Shown here: positions 6,531-15,800 of the stretch, one piece after another
How positions within the stretch are numbered: the first letter of the stretch is position 1
Layout of the letters: each line of letters starts with the position of its first letter
Source: Acidaminococcus hominis
GTDB lineage: Bacteria > Bacillota > Negativicutes > Acidaminococcales > Acidaminococcaceae
Reading direction: 5' to 3'
DNA: 56,330 nt
Assembly: GCF_900291475.1 (NCBI RefSeq)
Contig: NZ_OLMM01000002.1
Location: 185,516 to 241,845 of the forward strand
Program-made: the position numbers and the translations under genes
The notes under the pieces: generated by a model
What the model saw: only the letters and a program-made list of their open reading frames with translations
The model's database searches: none
Told to the model about the DNA's origin: nothing

Positions 6531-9140
6531 TTATTCAGGGGCAACTTCTTCCATTACGTAAACTTCCAGCTGATCGCCTACTTTGATATCCCGGTAGTCG
6601 GCCAGAGTCAGCCCGCATTCGAAGTTGGCTGCCACTTCTTTCACATCATCTTTGAACCGGCGCAGGGAGTCCAGTTCCCCTTCGTGGATGACAATGCCAT
6701 CCCGAACCAGGCGAACCTTGGAACTGCGGGTAATCTTGCCGTCCTTTACATAGGCACCGGCAATCAGAACCTTGTTGATGGGGATTACCTGACGGATTTC
6801 CACATGGCCGATAATCTTTTCTTTGAATTTCGGTGCCAGCATACCCTTGATGGCAGCTTCCACATCGTTGACGGCATCGTAGATGACGCGGTAGGTGCGG
6901 ATATCCACCTTTTCGGTATCGGCGGCCTTCCGGGCGTTGGCATCCGGACGGACGTTGAAGCCGATAATCAGGGCGTTGGCAGCAGAAGCCAGCATAACGT
7001 CGGATTCGTTGATGGCACCCACGCCGGAGTGCACCACAACCACCTTCACTTCGCTGTTCTTGATGTTGCCCAGGGCGTGTTCCAAAGCCTGGATGGTGCC
7101 CTGTACGTCTGCCTTGACTACAATGTTCAGTTCCTTCAGTTCCCCTTCCTGAATCCGGTTGAAGATATCGTCCAGGGATACTTTGGCCTGCTTTTGTTCT
7201 TCCATCTTCATTTTGGCCAGACGTTTTTCTGCAACGCTTCTGGCAGTATGCTCATCAGTGGCATCCATGATATCACCGGCGGCAGGCACATCATTAAGGC
7301 CCAGTACTTCTACAGGGGTGGAAGGCAGTGCTTTCTTTACCTTTTCGCCCCGGTCGTTGACCATGGCCCGGACCTTGCCGTAGGTAGTGCCGGCCAGGAT
7401 GCAGTCCCCAATATGCAGGGTGCCCCGGTCAATCAGCACAGTGGCTACAGGGCCTCTGCCCTTATCCAGTTTGGCTTCGATCACAGTACCGTGAGCCGGC
7501 AGTTTGGGGTTGGCCTTCAGTTCCAGCATATCAGCTACCAGCAGAATCATTTCCAGAATATCGGAAATACCGGTCTTCTGACGGGCAGAAACGGGAACCA
7601 TAATGGTGTCGCCGCCCCAGGCTTCAGGAATCAGCCCGTGCTCGGACAGCTGCTGCATAACGAATTCCGGGTTAGCCCCTTCTTTATCGATTTTGTTGAT
7701 GGCCACAATAATGGGCACCTTGGCAGCTTTGGCGTGGTTGATGGCTTCCAGGGTCTGGGGCATCACACCATCGTCGGCAGCCACTACCAGAACGGCAATA
7801 TCCGTTACCTGGGCGCCTCTGGCACGCATAGCTGTAAAGGCTTCGTGGCCCGGCGTATCCAGGAAGACAATAGGACGGCCCTGGCAGATTACCCGGTAAG
7901 CACCGATGTGCTGGGTAATACCGCCGGCTTCCCGTGCCGTTACGTTGGTTTTCCGGATGGCATCCAAAAGGGAAGTCTTGCCGTGGTCAACGTGGCCCAT
8001 AACCGTTACAACAGGCGGTCTGGGTACCCGCAGAGCCGGATCGTCCTCCACTTCGGGCACTTCCGTAGGATCGGCCTCAGGCGGCGGTTCCTTTACTTCG
8101 CAATTGTAGTCCAGGGCAACCAGTTCAGCCGTTTCATGGTCGATTTCCTGGTTGATGGTTACCATCTTGCCCAGCATAAACAGCTTCTTGATAATTTCGC
8201 TGGCTTCGCGGCCCAATTGGGCGGCAAATTCTTTCACGCTGATGCTTTCCCCTACTTCAATACTGGTAGGTCTTACCACTTCAGCGGCTTTCTTCGGCGC
8301 ATTATTATTGTTGTTGTTTTTATGTTTATGGTTATGCATCATATGATCGGCGCTGCGCGTAGGCCGGTTTTCCCGGGTCGCGTACGAACCCTTAATCTTA
8401 TCCTTTTTCTCGTGTTGATGGAAGTTGGAATTCCGTTTGCCCATTTCCTTGCCGGCATGGGCACTGTTCATTCCCACCGGAGCTGCCGGTTTAGCTGCAT
8501 GATCCTTGGGACCATTGCCCGGTTTCCGGTGCTGGTTATTGCCGTTCTTGTTGTAACCGCCCTCCCGGTCGTTCTTTTGGAAGCCCCGGTTATTGCCGCC
8601 AGTATGGCCATTGCTGCCCTGACGGTCGTTAAAACGGGAACCATTGCTGGGACGGGAGCCATTATTTTGGCCCGGACGGTTATCCCGATTGCCCCCAGCC
8701 GTATGCTGGCGGGGTGCACCCGTACGATCGCTGTGGGAGCGGTCGTTATTCCGGTCATTGTTGCGGAAACCGCCCCGGTTTCCGTCACTGCGGTTTTGGG
8801 AGCCGGCAGGACGGTTGTTGTTATGGTGGTCCTGACGGTTTCCCCGGTCCACGGTGGACGCATCCCGCTTGACTTCAGCGGCGGGAGCGGCCGGTCTCGG
8901 GTTCTGGGCGGGTCTTACAGCAGCCGGTTTTACCGGAGCTGCACTCTTTTCTGCGGGTTTCGGGGCTGCCGTTTTGGCAGCGTGGTCTTTCAAATTATTA
9001 ATGATCAATGAATGTACATCCTCTTCTACGGAGCTCAATTGACTTTTCACGGTAATCTTATGCTCCGATAAGAAGTTCATGACTTTTTTACTATCCGTGT
9101 TCAGTTCTTTAGCAATCTCGTATATTCTATATTTTGCCAT
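6531..9140 (-). CDS. infB: Translation initiation factor IF-2
   Basis: An 869-aa IF2. Residues 1-50 are an IF2N module ([13 protein letters not shown]). Residues ~55-280 are a low-complexity linker very rich in Asn, Gly, Arg, His and Asp. A second IF2N module follows ([22 protein letters not shown]), then the GTPase domain with G1 [10 protein letters not shown]3 DTPGHEAF and G4 NKID, and the C-terminal domains that bind fMet-tRNA. It positions initiator tRNA on the 30S subunit. I prefer ATG 9140, six bases from GGAGGT, over GTG 9146, which almost abuts that site. The linker is unusual in composition; see findings. Confidence 0.95.
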   Translation of the reverse strand: MAKYRIYEIAKELNTDSKKVMNFLSEHKITVKSQLSSVEEDVHSLIINNLKDHAAKTAAPKPAEKSAAPVKPAAVRPAQNPRPAAPAAEVKRDASTVDRGNRQDHHNNNRPAGSQNRSDGNRGGFRNNDRNNDRSHSDRTGAPRQHTAGGNRDNRPGQNNGSRPSNGSRFNDRQGSNGHTGGNNRGFQKNDREGGYNKNGNNQHRKPGNGPKDHAAKPAAPVGMNSAHAGKEMGKRNSNFHQHEKKDKIKGSYATRENRPTRSADHMMHNHKHKNNNNNNAPKKAAEVVRPTSIEVGESISVKEFAAQLGREASEIIKKLFMLGKMVTINQEIDHETAELVALDYNCEVKEPPPEADPTEVPEVEDDPALRVPRPPVVTVMGHVDHGKTSLLDAIRKTNVTAREAGGITQHIGAYRVICQGRPIVFLDTPGHEAFTAMRARGAQVTDIAVLVVAADDGVMPQTLEAINHAKAAKVPIIVAINKIDKEGANPEFVMQQLSEHGLIPEAWGGDTIMVPVSARQKTGISDILEMILLVADMLELKANPKLPAHGTVIEAKLDKGRGPVATVLIDRGTLHIGDCILAGTTYGKVRAMVNDRGEKVKKALPSTPVEVLGLNDVPAAGDIMDATDEHTARSVAEKRLAKMKMEEQKQAKVSLDDIFNRIQEGELKELNIVVKADVQGTIQALEHALGNIKNSEVKVVVVHSGVGAINESDVMLASAANALIIGFNVRPDANARKAADTEKVDIRTYRVIYDAVNDVEAAIKGMLAPKFKEKIIGHVEIRQVIPINKVLIAGAYVKDGKITRSSKVRLVRDGIVIHEGELDSLRRFKDDVKEVAANFECGLTLADYRDIKVGDQLEVYVMEEVAPE

Positions 9141-9158
9141 CCGCACACCTCCATGCTG

Positions 9159-9452
9159 CTATAACATCAGTTTCAAAAAGTGGCTGTCCAGAATGGCCAC
9201 AGCGGCCCGGGGAGACTTACCAATTGCAGCCCCCAAGGTGGCCATATCCGGCCCATTTCCATAGGGGACGTGGCTGCTTTGGCATCCAAATTCCAGTTTT
9301 TCCCTGGAACGGGGGGAGGTATCAGCGGCAATCAGCACATAACGGACCTTCCCCTTTTTCAGGCCGTCCGAGATGCCCTGATCGCCGGATACCAGTTTCC
9401 CAGCCTTCTGTGCCAATCCCAAGGCGAAGCAAATCTGCTCAGTGCTTTTCAT
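9159..9452 (-). CDS. L7Ae/YlxQ-family RNA-binding protein
   Basis: A 97-aa protein matching the L7Ae/L30e/Gadd45 fold as seen in YlxQ: ALGLAQKAGKLVSGDQGISDGLKKGKVRYVLI-type pattern with the AGK(L/V)..G core and a C-terminal GPDMATLGAAIGKSPRAAVAILD. YlxQ-like proteins bind kink-turn RNAs; their role in Bacillus is still poorly defined. It sits between rnpM/ylxR and infB as in most Firmicutes and overlaps ylxR by 14 bases. Confidence 0.85.
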   Translation of the reverse strand: MKSTEQICFALGLAQKAGKLVSGDQGISDGLKKGKVRYVLIAADTSPRSREKLEFGCQSSHVPYGNGPDMATLGAAIGKSPRAAVAILDSHFLKLML

Positions 9453-9717
9453 GTGACAGCTCCACCAACAAGGTATCTTTCATTTCCGGGCTGATTTTCA
9501 CCTGCAAAGCCTTTTCCAGACTTTTGCTCTGGATGGCCTTGGTAATGCAGGCAGCCTCAGGGCACACATAGGCGCCCCTGCCCGGCTTTTTCCCAGAACG
9601 GTCCAGGCTCACCGCTCCCTCCGGGGAGCGGACGATCCGGATCAGTTCTTTTTTATCTTTCACCTGTCCGCAGCCGATACAGGTCCGCTGCGGAATCTTC
9701 TTCATTTTCATGCTCAT
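9439..9717 (-). CDS. rnpM: YlxR-family protein (RNase P modulator RnpM)
   Basis: A 92-aa basic protein with the YlxR signature RTCIGCGQVKDKKELIRIVR and GRGAYVCPEAAC, which carries paired Cys residues. In Bacillus the family member has been shown to bind RNase P RNA and to lower its activity. It starts 4 bases inside the nusA stop (overlap), so it is translationally coupled to NusA. The Cys pattern could bind a metal, but that is inference. Confidence 0.88.
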   Translation of the reverse strand: MSMKMKKIPQRTCIGCGQVKDKKELIRIVRSPEGAVSLDRSGKKPGRGAYVCPEAACITKAIQSKSLEKALQVKISPEMKDTLLVELSHEKH

Positions 9718-10790
9718 TCTCCTGCTTCTTCAGCAGCTTTCTTTTCTGCCCGCAGTTGGGCAGCTTGGGTTTCACTCTTGATATCGATTTTCCAGCCGGT
9801 CAGCTTGGCAGCCAGACGGGCGTTCTGTCCTTCCTTGCCAATGGCCAGGCTCAGCTTGTCATCCGGTACGATAACCCGGCAGATTTTTTCTGCGGGATCG
9901 GCAATGGCTTCCACCACCTTGGAAGGAGACAGGGCATTGGCCACGTATTCTTCCGGATTTTCGCTGTATTTTACAATATCAATCTTTTCGCCCCGGAGCT
10001 CGTCCACAATATTGCGTACCCGCAGGCCCTTGGGACCTACGCAGGCACCCACCGGATCCACGCTGGGATTGGTGCTGTGCACGGCAATTTTGGAACGCAT
10101 CCCCGGTTCCCGGGCAACACTGTCGATGATGACAGTACCATCCTGGATTTCAGAAACCTCCAGTTCGAACAGTCTCTTCAACAGGCCGGGATGGGTCCGG
10201 GACAGAATAATCTGAGGGCCTTTGGTGGTTTTCTTGACTTCCACCACATAGCATTTCAGACGATCATGATAATCATAGGTTTCCCCAGGAATCTGTTCGT
10301 TGGGCAGCAGCAGACCTTCTGCCGTTCCCAGGTTTACGAACACGTTGTGGCCTTCAATCCGCTGGATGGTACCGGTTACAATGTCGTTTTCCCGGTCGGA
10401 ATACCGTTCATAGACCATGCCCCGTTCTGCTTCCCGAATCCGCTGCACAATCACCTGCTTGGCATTTTGGGCAGCAATCCGGCCAAAATTCTTGGGAGTC
10501 ACTTCTTCTTCCATAATATCGCCGGCCTGGTACTTGTGGTCAATTTTCTGAGCCGTTTCCAGGTCCAGCTCCGTTGCCGGATCCGTAACCTCATCTACGA
10601 TATTTTTCCGGGCATACACATGAATCTCACCCGTTTCCTTGTTCAGGGAAACCCGTACATTTTGCGCAGAACCAAAATTTTTCTTATAGGCGCTGATCAT
10701 GGCTTCCTCCACTGCACTGTAAAGGATATCGGGAGCAATCCCCTTCTCCTTTGCCAGTTCTGCAATGGCTTTTACGAAATCCGCATTCAC
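9714..10790 (-). CDS. nusA: Transcription termination/antitermination protein NusA
   Basis: A 358-aa NusA of the short Gram-positive type: an N-terminal RNA-polymerase-binding domain (residues 1-~125), an S1 domain (~135-200, VTGTIQRIEGHNVFVNLG), then KH1 and KH2 domains (VGACVGPKGLRVRNIVDEL; LAIGKEGQNARLAAKLTGW). It lacks the acidic C-terminal repeats of proteobacterial NusA. It stimulates pausing and intrinsic termination. The start is GTG 10790, nine bases after AAGGAGG. It is co-transcribed with rimP and infB. Confidence 0.95.
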   Translation of the reverse strand: MNADFVKAIAELAKEKGIAPDILYSAVEEAMISAYKKNFGSAQNVRVSLNKETGEIHVYARKNIVDEVTDPATELDLETAQKIDHKYQAGDIMEEEVTPKNFGRIAAQNAKQVIVQRIREAERGMVYERYSDRENDIVTGTIQRIEGHNVFVNLGTAEGLLLPNEQIPGETYDYHDRLKCYVVEVKKTTKGPQIILSRTHPGLLKRLFELEVSEIQDGTVIIDSVAREPGMRSKIAVHSTNPSVDPVGACVGPKGLRVRNIVDELRGEKIDIVKYSENPEEYVANALSPSKVVEAIADPAEKICRVIVPDDKLSLAIGKEGQNARLAAKLTGWKIDIKSETQAAQLRAEKKAAEEAGE

Positions 10791-10813
10791 TTCTTGACTC
10801 CTCCTTAAACTCG

Positions 10814-11275
10814 TTAAAAATCAATATGGGGCCGAACCGAAGCCACAAGCTTCCGTTCGATGGTCATAGGTTTGTTTTTGGCATCCGTCACCTGCAAATT
10901 GTCTGCATCGTGACCCGTCAGGACAACGGTCAGCTGCTTGGACCCGTTAAAGGGTACGTAGAAGGCCAGGTCCACCTTGGTGCCATAGTGGGCTTCCAGT
11001 TCCTTATCCTTTTTCAGGGGCCGGTCAATGCCGGGGGAAGAAACCTCCAGATAGTACTGATCCTTGATGAAGTCCTTTTCATCAAGAAGTTTGGCCAGGG
11101 CATTGCTGACCGCCGAGCAGTCATCAATGTCGATGCCGCCCTCCTTGTCGATGAAGACCCGCAGGAACCAATCCCGTTCCCGCACGTATTCTACATCCAC
11201 CAGTTCCAGACCGGCTGCTTCCACAATGGGCAGCACCAGTTCGGTAACCTGCTCTGTGATCTTTTTCTTGTCCAT
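10814..11275 (-). CDS. rimP: Ribosome maturation factor RimP
   Basis: A 153-aa RimP. The N-terminal domain carries the family pattern LELVDVEYVRERDWFLRVFID followed by GGIDIDDCSAVS, and SSPGIDRPL ends this domain. The C-terminal part is SH3-like. RimP binds the 30S body early and helps S12 and S19 incorporation. It is the first gene of the rimP-nusA-rnpM-ylxQ-infB-rbfA-nrnA-truB-ribF operon and follows a strong promoter. Confidence 0.95.
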   Translation of the reverse strand: MDKKKITEQVTELVLPIVEAAGLELVDVEYVRERDWFLRVFIDKEGGIDIDDCSAVSNALAKLLDEKDFIKDQYYLEVSSPGIDRPLKKDKELEAHYGTKVDLAFYVPFNGSKQLTVVLTGHDADNLQVTDAKNKPMTIERKLVASVRPHIDF

Positions 11276-11308
11276 TCGTAAGACACCTGCTTCTTTCCTA
11301 GTAAACGA

Positions 11309-11335
11309 AAGAGCGGGTATAAATACCCACTCTCT
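11309..11335 (-). promoter_or_regulatory. Hairpin in the rimP-nusA operon leader
   Basis: AGAGNGGGTAT and ATACCCNCTCT form a stem of about 10 bp (one mismatch) with a minimal loop. It lies between the promoter at 11362-11390 and rimP, so it is transcribed at the 5' end of the operon. On the minus strand it is followed by CTTTCGTTT, a weak U-tract, so it could stop polC readthrough or act as an attenuator. nusA operons are often autoregulated by termination. Confidence 0.45.
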
Positions 11336-11361
11336 AAAGTCTGCCTCAGTTTTCTTAAACC

Positions 11362-11390
11362 ATTATAACACTGGAACACGGTTTTATCAA
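11362..11390 (-). promoter_or_regulatory. Promoter of the rimP-nusA-infB operon
   Basis: On the minus strand TTGATA (11390-11385) and TATAAT (11367-11362) are exactly 17 bp apart, between the polC stop (11450) and the rimP start. This is one of the best promoters in the window. Confidence 0.8.
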
Positions 11391-11449
11391 CACAAGGCGA
11401 TAAGTATTTTACACTTTGGCCTAAATCGGATGGAAACTTCCGGCCCGGA

Positions 11450-14400
11450 TCAGAACAGTTCAATCTGGTCCGTAGCCGGCATTCCTTCCAAAATCCCCAG
11501 GTCCGCCAGCACTTCCACATTGGATTTGCTGATTTTGGCCCGGTTCTTCAGGTCTTCCTGGGAGATGAACTCGCCCTTCTTGCGGGCCTCCACAATGTCT
11601 TCGGCCGCTACCCCGCCGATGCCCCCAATGGAGCCCAGGGGCGGCAAAAGGCCCTTTTCCGTAACAATAAATTTATGGGCGTCGGACCGGTACAGGTCCA
11701 CATCCTCAAACACAAAGCCCCGTTCCAGCATCTCTACGCACATTTCCATATACGTGGCCGTATCCTTGTCGTTGACCTTGGCCTTGTTGCCCTGGGCGTA
11801 CACGTCCTTGATGAATTTCTTCATGTATTCTTCGCCTTTATGGACCTGGGCATAGTCAAACTTGGGCGCCCGGATGGAAAAATAAGCGGCGTAGAATTCC
11901 TTGGGATGGTGCACCTTGCAGTAGGCAATCCGGTAGGCCGACAATACGTAGGCCACGGCATGGGCCTTAGGGAACAGGTACTGCACCGTCCGGCAGGACC
12001 GGATGTAGAAGTCCGGAATATTGGCCTTCTGCAAAGCTTCCGCCTGCTTGTCGGAAAAGCCGTTCTTGTGGGCCTTCCCTTTCCGGCAGGTTTCCATAAT
12101 GCTGAAGGCAATGCTGGGCTCCACCCCTTTGTTGATCAGGTAGGTCATGATATCGTCACGGGTGGAAATGGTTTCGTCCGTGGGGTGACCTTCCTTAATC
12201 AGGTCCTGGGCATTTTCCAGCCACACGCCGGTACCATGGGAATACCCGGAAATACGCAATAGGTCGGAGAAGTTCTTGGGCTTTACGTCCGCAATCATCT
12301 GCCGCACAAAATGGGTGCCGCATTCCGGAACCCCCAGGGTCCCTACTTCACTGCCAATGGCCTCCGGAGTTACCCCCAGGGACTTGGTGCTCAGGTACAG
12401 TTCCATGGTCTCCGGATCGCCAATGGGAATGGACTTGCAGTAGCCGTCCTGCCCCATCAGGGTATCCAGCATCTTGATCATGGTGGGATCATCGTGACCC
12501 AGAATATCCAGCTTCACCAACCGGTCGTTGATGGAGTGGTAATCGTAGTGGGTGGTAATGGTGCCGCAGTTTTCGTCATCTGCCGGGTACTGGACGGGCG
12601 TAATATAGTGCACATCCAGGTCCCGGGGGATAACCATGATGCCGCCCGGATGCTGGCCGGTGGTCCGCTTGACCCCAGCCAGTTTGGGAATCAGCCCTTC
12701 CACAAAGGCGTTCCGTTTGGGCTCTCCCCGGCTTTCGTAATACTTTTTGATGTAGCCGTAGGCCGTCTTGTCCGCAATGGTACCCAAGGTACCAGCCCGG
12801 AATACGTTATCCCGGCCAAACAGTTCTTCCGTATATTTATGGGCCCGGGGCTGGTATTCCCCGGAGAAGTTCAGATCGATATCGGGCACCTTGTCCCCGT
12901 GGAAACCCAAGAATACGGCAAAAGGAATATTGTGTCCGTCCCGGATCATCATGGTGCCGCATTCCGGGCAGGCCTTTTCCGGCAGGTCAAAGCCGGAACC
13001 CACGGAACCGTCCTCAAAGAACTCCGTATGGAAGCAGTGGGGACAGCGGTAATGGGGCACCAGGGGATTTACTTCCGTAATGTCCAGCATGGTGGCCACA
13101 AAGGAGGAACCAACACTGCCCCGGGAGCCTACCATGTACCCATCGTCGTTGGATTTCTTTACCAGCAGATGGGCAATGTAGTACAGCACGGAGAAGCCGT
13201 TGCCGATAATGGAAGACAATTCCAGATTCAGCCGGTCCTCTACAATCTTGGGCAGGTTGGGGCCGTACAGCTCGTGGGCCTTGGCGTAGGACATGGATTC
13301 CACTTTTTCCTTGGCCCCAGGAATGGTGGGAGAATACAGTTGGTCCCGGTCGGGAACCGGCTTAAAGGTTTCCACCTGTTCACTGATCTTGTTGGAGTTG
13401 GTCACCACCACCTCGTAGGCCCGTTCCTTGCCCAGGTAGGAGAATTCTTCCAGCATTTCATCGGTGGTCCGCAGGTATAGCGGCGGCTGCTCCTCATCGG
13501 GATACCCTATGCCGGCCTGGAGGATTCTCCGGGCCAGGGCATCTTCCGGATTCAGGAAGTGGACGTCGCAGGTAGCCACCGTCAGTTTCCCCAGTTCGTC
13601 AGCCAGGGCCAGAATCTTCTTGTTGATGGCCTGCAAATCTTCCACCGTGGTAATTTCCGGGAACCGTTCGTCCCGGATCAGGTAATTATTGTTGCCCGTG
13701 GGCTGAATTTCCAGGTAATCATAGTAGGACGCAATGTCTAACAGTTCCTGATGGTCCGCCCCGGCCAGCACCGCCCGGTACACTTCCCCGGCAGCGCAGG
13801 CGGAGCCAATAATCAGCCCTTCCCGGTATTGGTCCAAAAGGCCCTTGGTCATCCGGGGCCGTTTGGGCCGGCCGCCAAAGTACTGCAAATGGGACAGGGA
13901 AACCAGCCGGTACAGGTTCCGCAGCCCCTCTGCATTTTTGGCCAGCAGGATAATATGGTAATTCTTCTTATCTTTCAGGTGATGGCACAGATAGCCTTCC
14001 AGCCCGAAAATCAGCTTCAGGTCCGACCCTGCGGCCGCATCGTAGGCAAAGGGAAAGGCCTGGACCACCCCGTGGTCCGTAATGGCCAGGGCCTTGTGCC
14101 CCCAGCGGATGGCAGTCTTTACCAGTTCTTCAATGGGGGTCAGGCCGTCCATCTTGCTCATTTTCGTATGGCAGTGGAGTTCCACCCGCTTGACTTCCGC
14201 CTTGTCTTCCCGCTTTTGCGCAGGCTCCATCATGATGTTCTTGACCCGGAGCATAACGATTTCGAAGTTCTCGTATTTGTCCGGTGCCACATCTCCCTGG
14301 ATTTTCACCCGGCAGCCCACCGGCAGTTTGGCCTTCAGGTCTGCACATTCCTTCTGGTTCTTTTTCAGGTCATTTTTGCCGCCAGGATCCGCAAAGCGCA

Positions 14401-15070
14401 TTTTGCAGGTCAGACCATCGGTCTCATCGGCCACCAAAATGCTCAGTATGATGGCATCGGTTTTCAGCTCCCGTTCATTAAAGCCCATGAGCTGGCCTTC
14501 CACCACCACGTTGTTTTCTTCCTCCAGCACCTCCGCCATGGGGCGGGCCGCCTTTTTGATTTTGCGGCCCAGCACCACCCCATCTTCCCGGCTGGAAGAG
14601 CCGCCCCCCTGGATTGCCCGGAGAGCGGCTTGGTAATCTTCACTAGCAAAAATTTCCTGGTTGGGGTCAAAAGCATTTACCTCAGGTTCAGGTTCGCAGG
14701 GAGCCTCTTCCGGCCAGCCTGCGTCCGGTTCTTCCGGCCACCAGGTGGGCGGTTCCTGGTCCTGGGCCAGATCCCGGTCCTCCTGACAGGGAGGCAGCAC
14801 CGGGTTCTGGTCGCATTTCACAAAGACCACCTGGCCCACGGAACAGGCGTCCGCCACCTTATGGCCAACTTCCGCCAGTTCCTGTTCTTCCAGAGGGGTG
14901 CATTTTCCTTCGTAAGCAATCTCCCACAGGTTCCGCTGCTCGTATACTTCCACCGTGGCAGCGGAAATTCGCTGGACACAGGCCAGCTGTTCCGGAGATA
15001 GCTCCAGGGAAGAAAGGAAGCTCAAAAAAACCTTTGGATCAGGTATGATTTTATAACATTCAGATTGCAT
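11450..15070 (-). CDS. polC: DNA polymerase III subunit alpha, PolC type, lacking the exonuclease insert
   Basis: A 1206-aa PolC. Residues 1-~85 are the N-terminal domain, ~90-185 an acidic Pro/Trp-rich linker, ~190-282 an OB domain, and ~295-500 the PHP domain (ELHCHTKMSKMDG, ITDHG). The palm carries PDIDLNF at 729-735, and a four-Cys zinc site (C676, C679, C701, C704) is present. In canonical PolC (about 1440 aa) a DEDD proofreading exonuclease is inserted in the PHP domain. Here GLEGYL (~357) runs through only a few residues into YHIILLAKN (~371), so that domain is absent. The family is the main leading-strand replicase in Firmicutes. It is the last gene of the uppS-to-polC run. Confidence 0.93.
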   Translation of the reverse strand: MQSECYKIIPDPKVFLSFLSSLELSPEQLACVQRISAATVEVYEQRNLWEIAYEGKCTPLEEQELAEVGHKVADACSVGQVVFVKCDQNPVLPPCQEDRDLAQDQEPPTWWPEEPDAGWPEEAPCEPEPEVNAFDPNQEIFASEDYQAALRAIQGGGSSSREDGVVLGRKIKKAARPMAEVLEEENNVVVEGQLMGFNERELKTDAIILSILVADETDGLTCKMRFADPGGKNDLKKNQKECADLKAKLPVGCRVKIQGDVAPDKYENFEIVMLRVKNIMMEPAQKREDKAEVKRVELHCHTKMSKMDGLTPIEELVKTAIRWGHKALAITDHGVVQAFPFAYDAAAGSDLKLIFGLEGYLCHHLKDKKNYHIILLAKNAEGLRNLYRLVSLSHLQYFGGRPKRPRMTKGLLDQYREGLIIGSACAAGEVYRAVLAGADHQELLDIASYYDYLEIQPTGNNNYLIRDERFPEITTVEDLQAINKKILALADELGKLTVATCDVHFLNPEDALARRILQAGIGYPDEEQPPLYLRTTDEMLEEFSYLGKERAYEVVVTNSNKISEQVETFKPVPDRDQLYSPTIPGAKEKVESMSYAKAHELYGPNLPKIVEDRLNLELSSIIGNGFSVLYYIAHLLVKKSNDDGYMVGSRGSVGSSFVATMLDITEVNPLVPHYRCPHCFHTEFFEDGSVGSGFDLPEKACPECGTMMIRDGHNIPFAVFLGFHGDKVPDIDLNFSGEYQPRAHKYTEELFGRDNVFRAGTLGTIADKTAYGYIKKYYESRGEPKRNAFVEGLIPKLAGVKRTTGQHPGGIMVIPRDLDVHYITPVQYPADDENCGTITTHYDYHSINDRLVKLDILGHDDPTMIKMLDTLMGQDGYCKSIPIGDPETMELYLSTKSLGVTPEAIGSEVGTLGVPECGTHFVRQMIADVKPKNFSDLLRISGYSHGTGVWLENAQDLIKEGHPTDETISTRDDIMTYLINKGVEPSIAFSIMETCRKGKAHKNGFSDKQAEALQKANIPDFYIRSCRTVQYLFPKAHAVAYVLSAYRIAYCKVHHPKEFYAAYFSIRAPKFDYAQVHKGEEYMKKFIKDVYAQGNKAKVNDKDTATYMEMCVEMLERGFVFEDVDLYRSDAHKFIVTEKGLLPPLGSIGGIGGVAAEDIVEARKKGEFISQEDLKNRAKISKSNVEVLADLGILEGMPATDQIELF

Positions 15071-15079
15071 GCCAACCTC

Positions 15080-15760
15080 TTACTTTTCTACCATCGTGAC
15101 ACTCTCCACTTCAGGACGCTTTTTCAGTCCTTCCAGGAGGGCTCCGGCGTCCAGATGCTTGCCGATTTTCACCGACAGGTTCACCTGAATCACGCTTTTG
15201 GCCGGATCGTTTTTGATGCCCAAAATCCGGGTCTTCACATTCCGCTGCTGCAGGTAGTCCATGACCTCCATCATGCTTTCCGGATGCTTGTCCAGGGTTA
15301 CCTGGAGTCGGCATTTCAGGGACTTCCCGGCAGGAATTACCTTTTTCTCCAGGCCCCGGATCATAATCAGGGTGACCAGGGTCAAAAGGGTCACCAGAAT
15401 GCTGAGATACAGCATCCCGCAGCCCACCGCCAGACCAATGGCTGAAACAATCCACAGGCTGGCTGCCGTGGTGAGCCCCTTCACCGTCAGGCCCTCATGG
15501 AGAATAGTGCCGGCACCCAGAAACCCGATGCCGCTGACCACCTGGGAGGCAATCCGGGAAGGATCCCGGTACTGGGTATAGCCATCGGCGCCGTAAATGG
15601 AGACAATCATCAGAAGGGCCGAACCGGTAGCCACCAGAATGTGGGTACGCAGCCCTGCCGGCCGGTCCCCTGCACTCCGCTCCAGACCGATGAGCCCGCC
15701 CAAAATGGCGGCCACCAGAATCCGCAGCATCAGTCTCAGCACTTGTTCATCCCACAACAT
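15080..15760 (-). CDS. MgtC/SapB-family membrane protein
   Basis: A 226-aa protein with an MgtC-type membrane half: LRILVAAILGGLIGLERSAGDRPAGLRTHILV followed by GIGFLGAGTILHEG and further hydrophobic segments (four or five helices within residues 1-~135). The C-terminal half is a soluble ACT-like domain. MgtC relatives affect Mg2+ limitation growth and inhibit the F-ATPase in some pathogens, but the function of most family members is unknown. It lies between proS and polC, 9 bases before polC's start, with no functional link apparent. Confidence 0.88.
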   Translation of the reverse strand: MLWDEQVLRLMLRILVAAILGGLIGLERSAGDRPAGLRTHILVATGSALLMIVSIYGADGYTQYRDPSRIASQVVSGIGFLGAGTILHEGLTVKGLTTAASLWIVSAIGLAVGCGMLYLSILVTLLTLVTLIMIRGLEKKVIPAGKSLKCRLQVTLDKHPESMMEVMDYLQQRNVKTRILGIKNDPAKSVIQVNLSVKIGKHLDAGALLEGLKKRPEVESVTMVEK

Positions 15761-15800
15761 GACAATCCCTCCTAACGCCGTTTTACTGCCTAACTGCTTC

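Noticed and set aside
6477-9011. Very long open frame (844 codons) on the plus strand opposite infB
   Set aside because: It is antisense to a clear IF2 gene in a GC-biased region, lacks a ribosome site, and its composition (His/Phe/Gly-rich) mirrors complementary codons.
15761-15800. Separate promoter for mgtC-polC
   Set aside because: Only about 40 bases lie between proS and mgtC and no good hexamer pair is visible.
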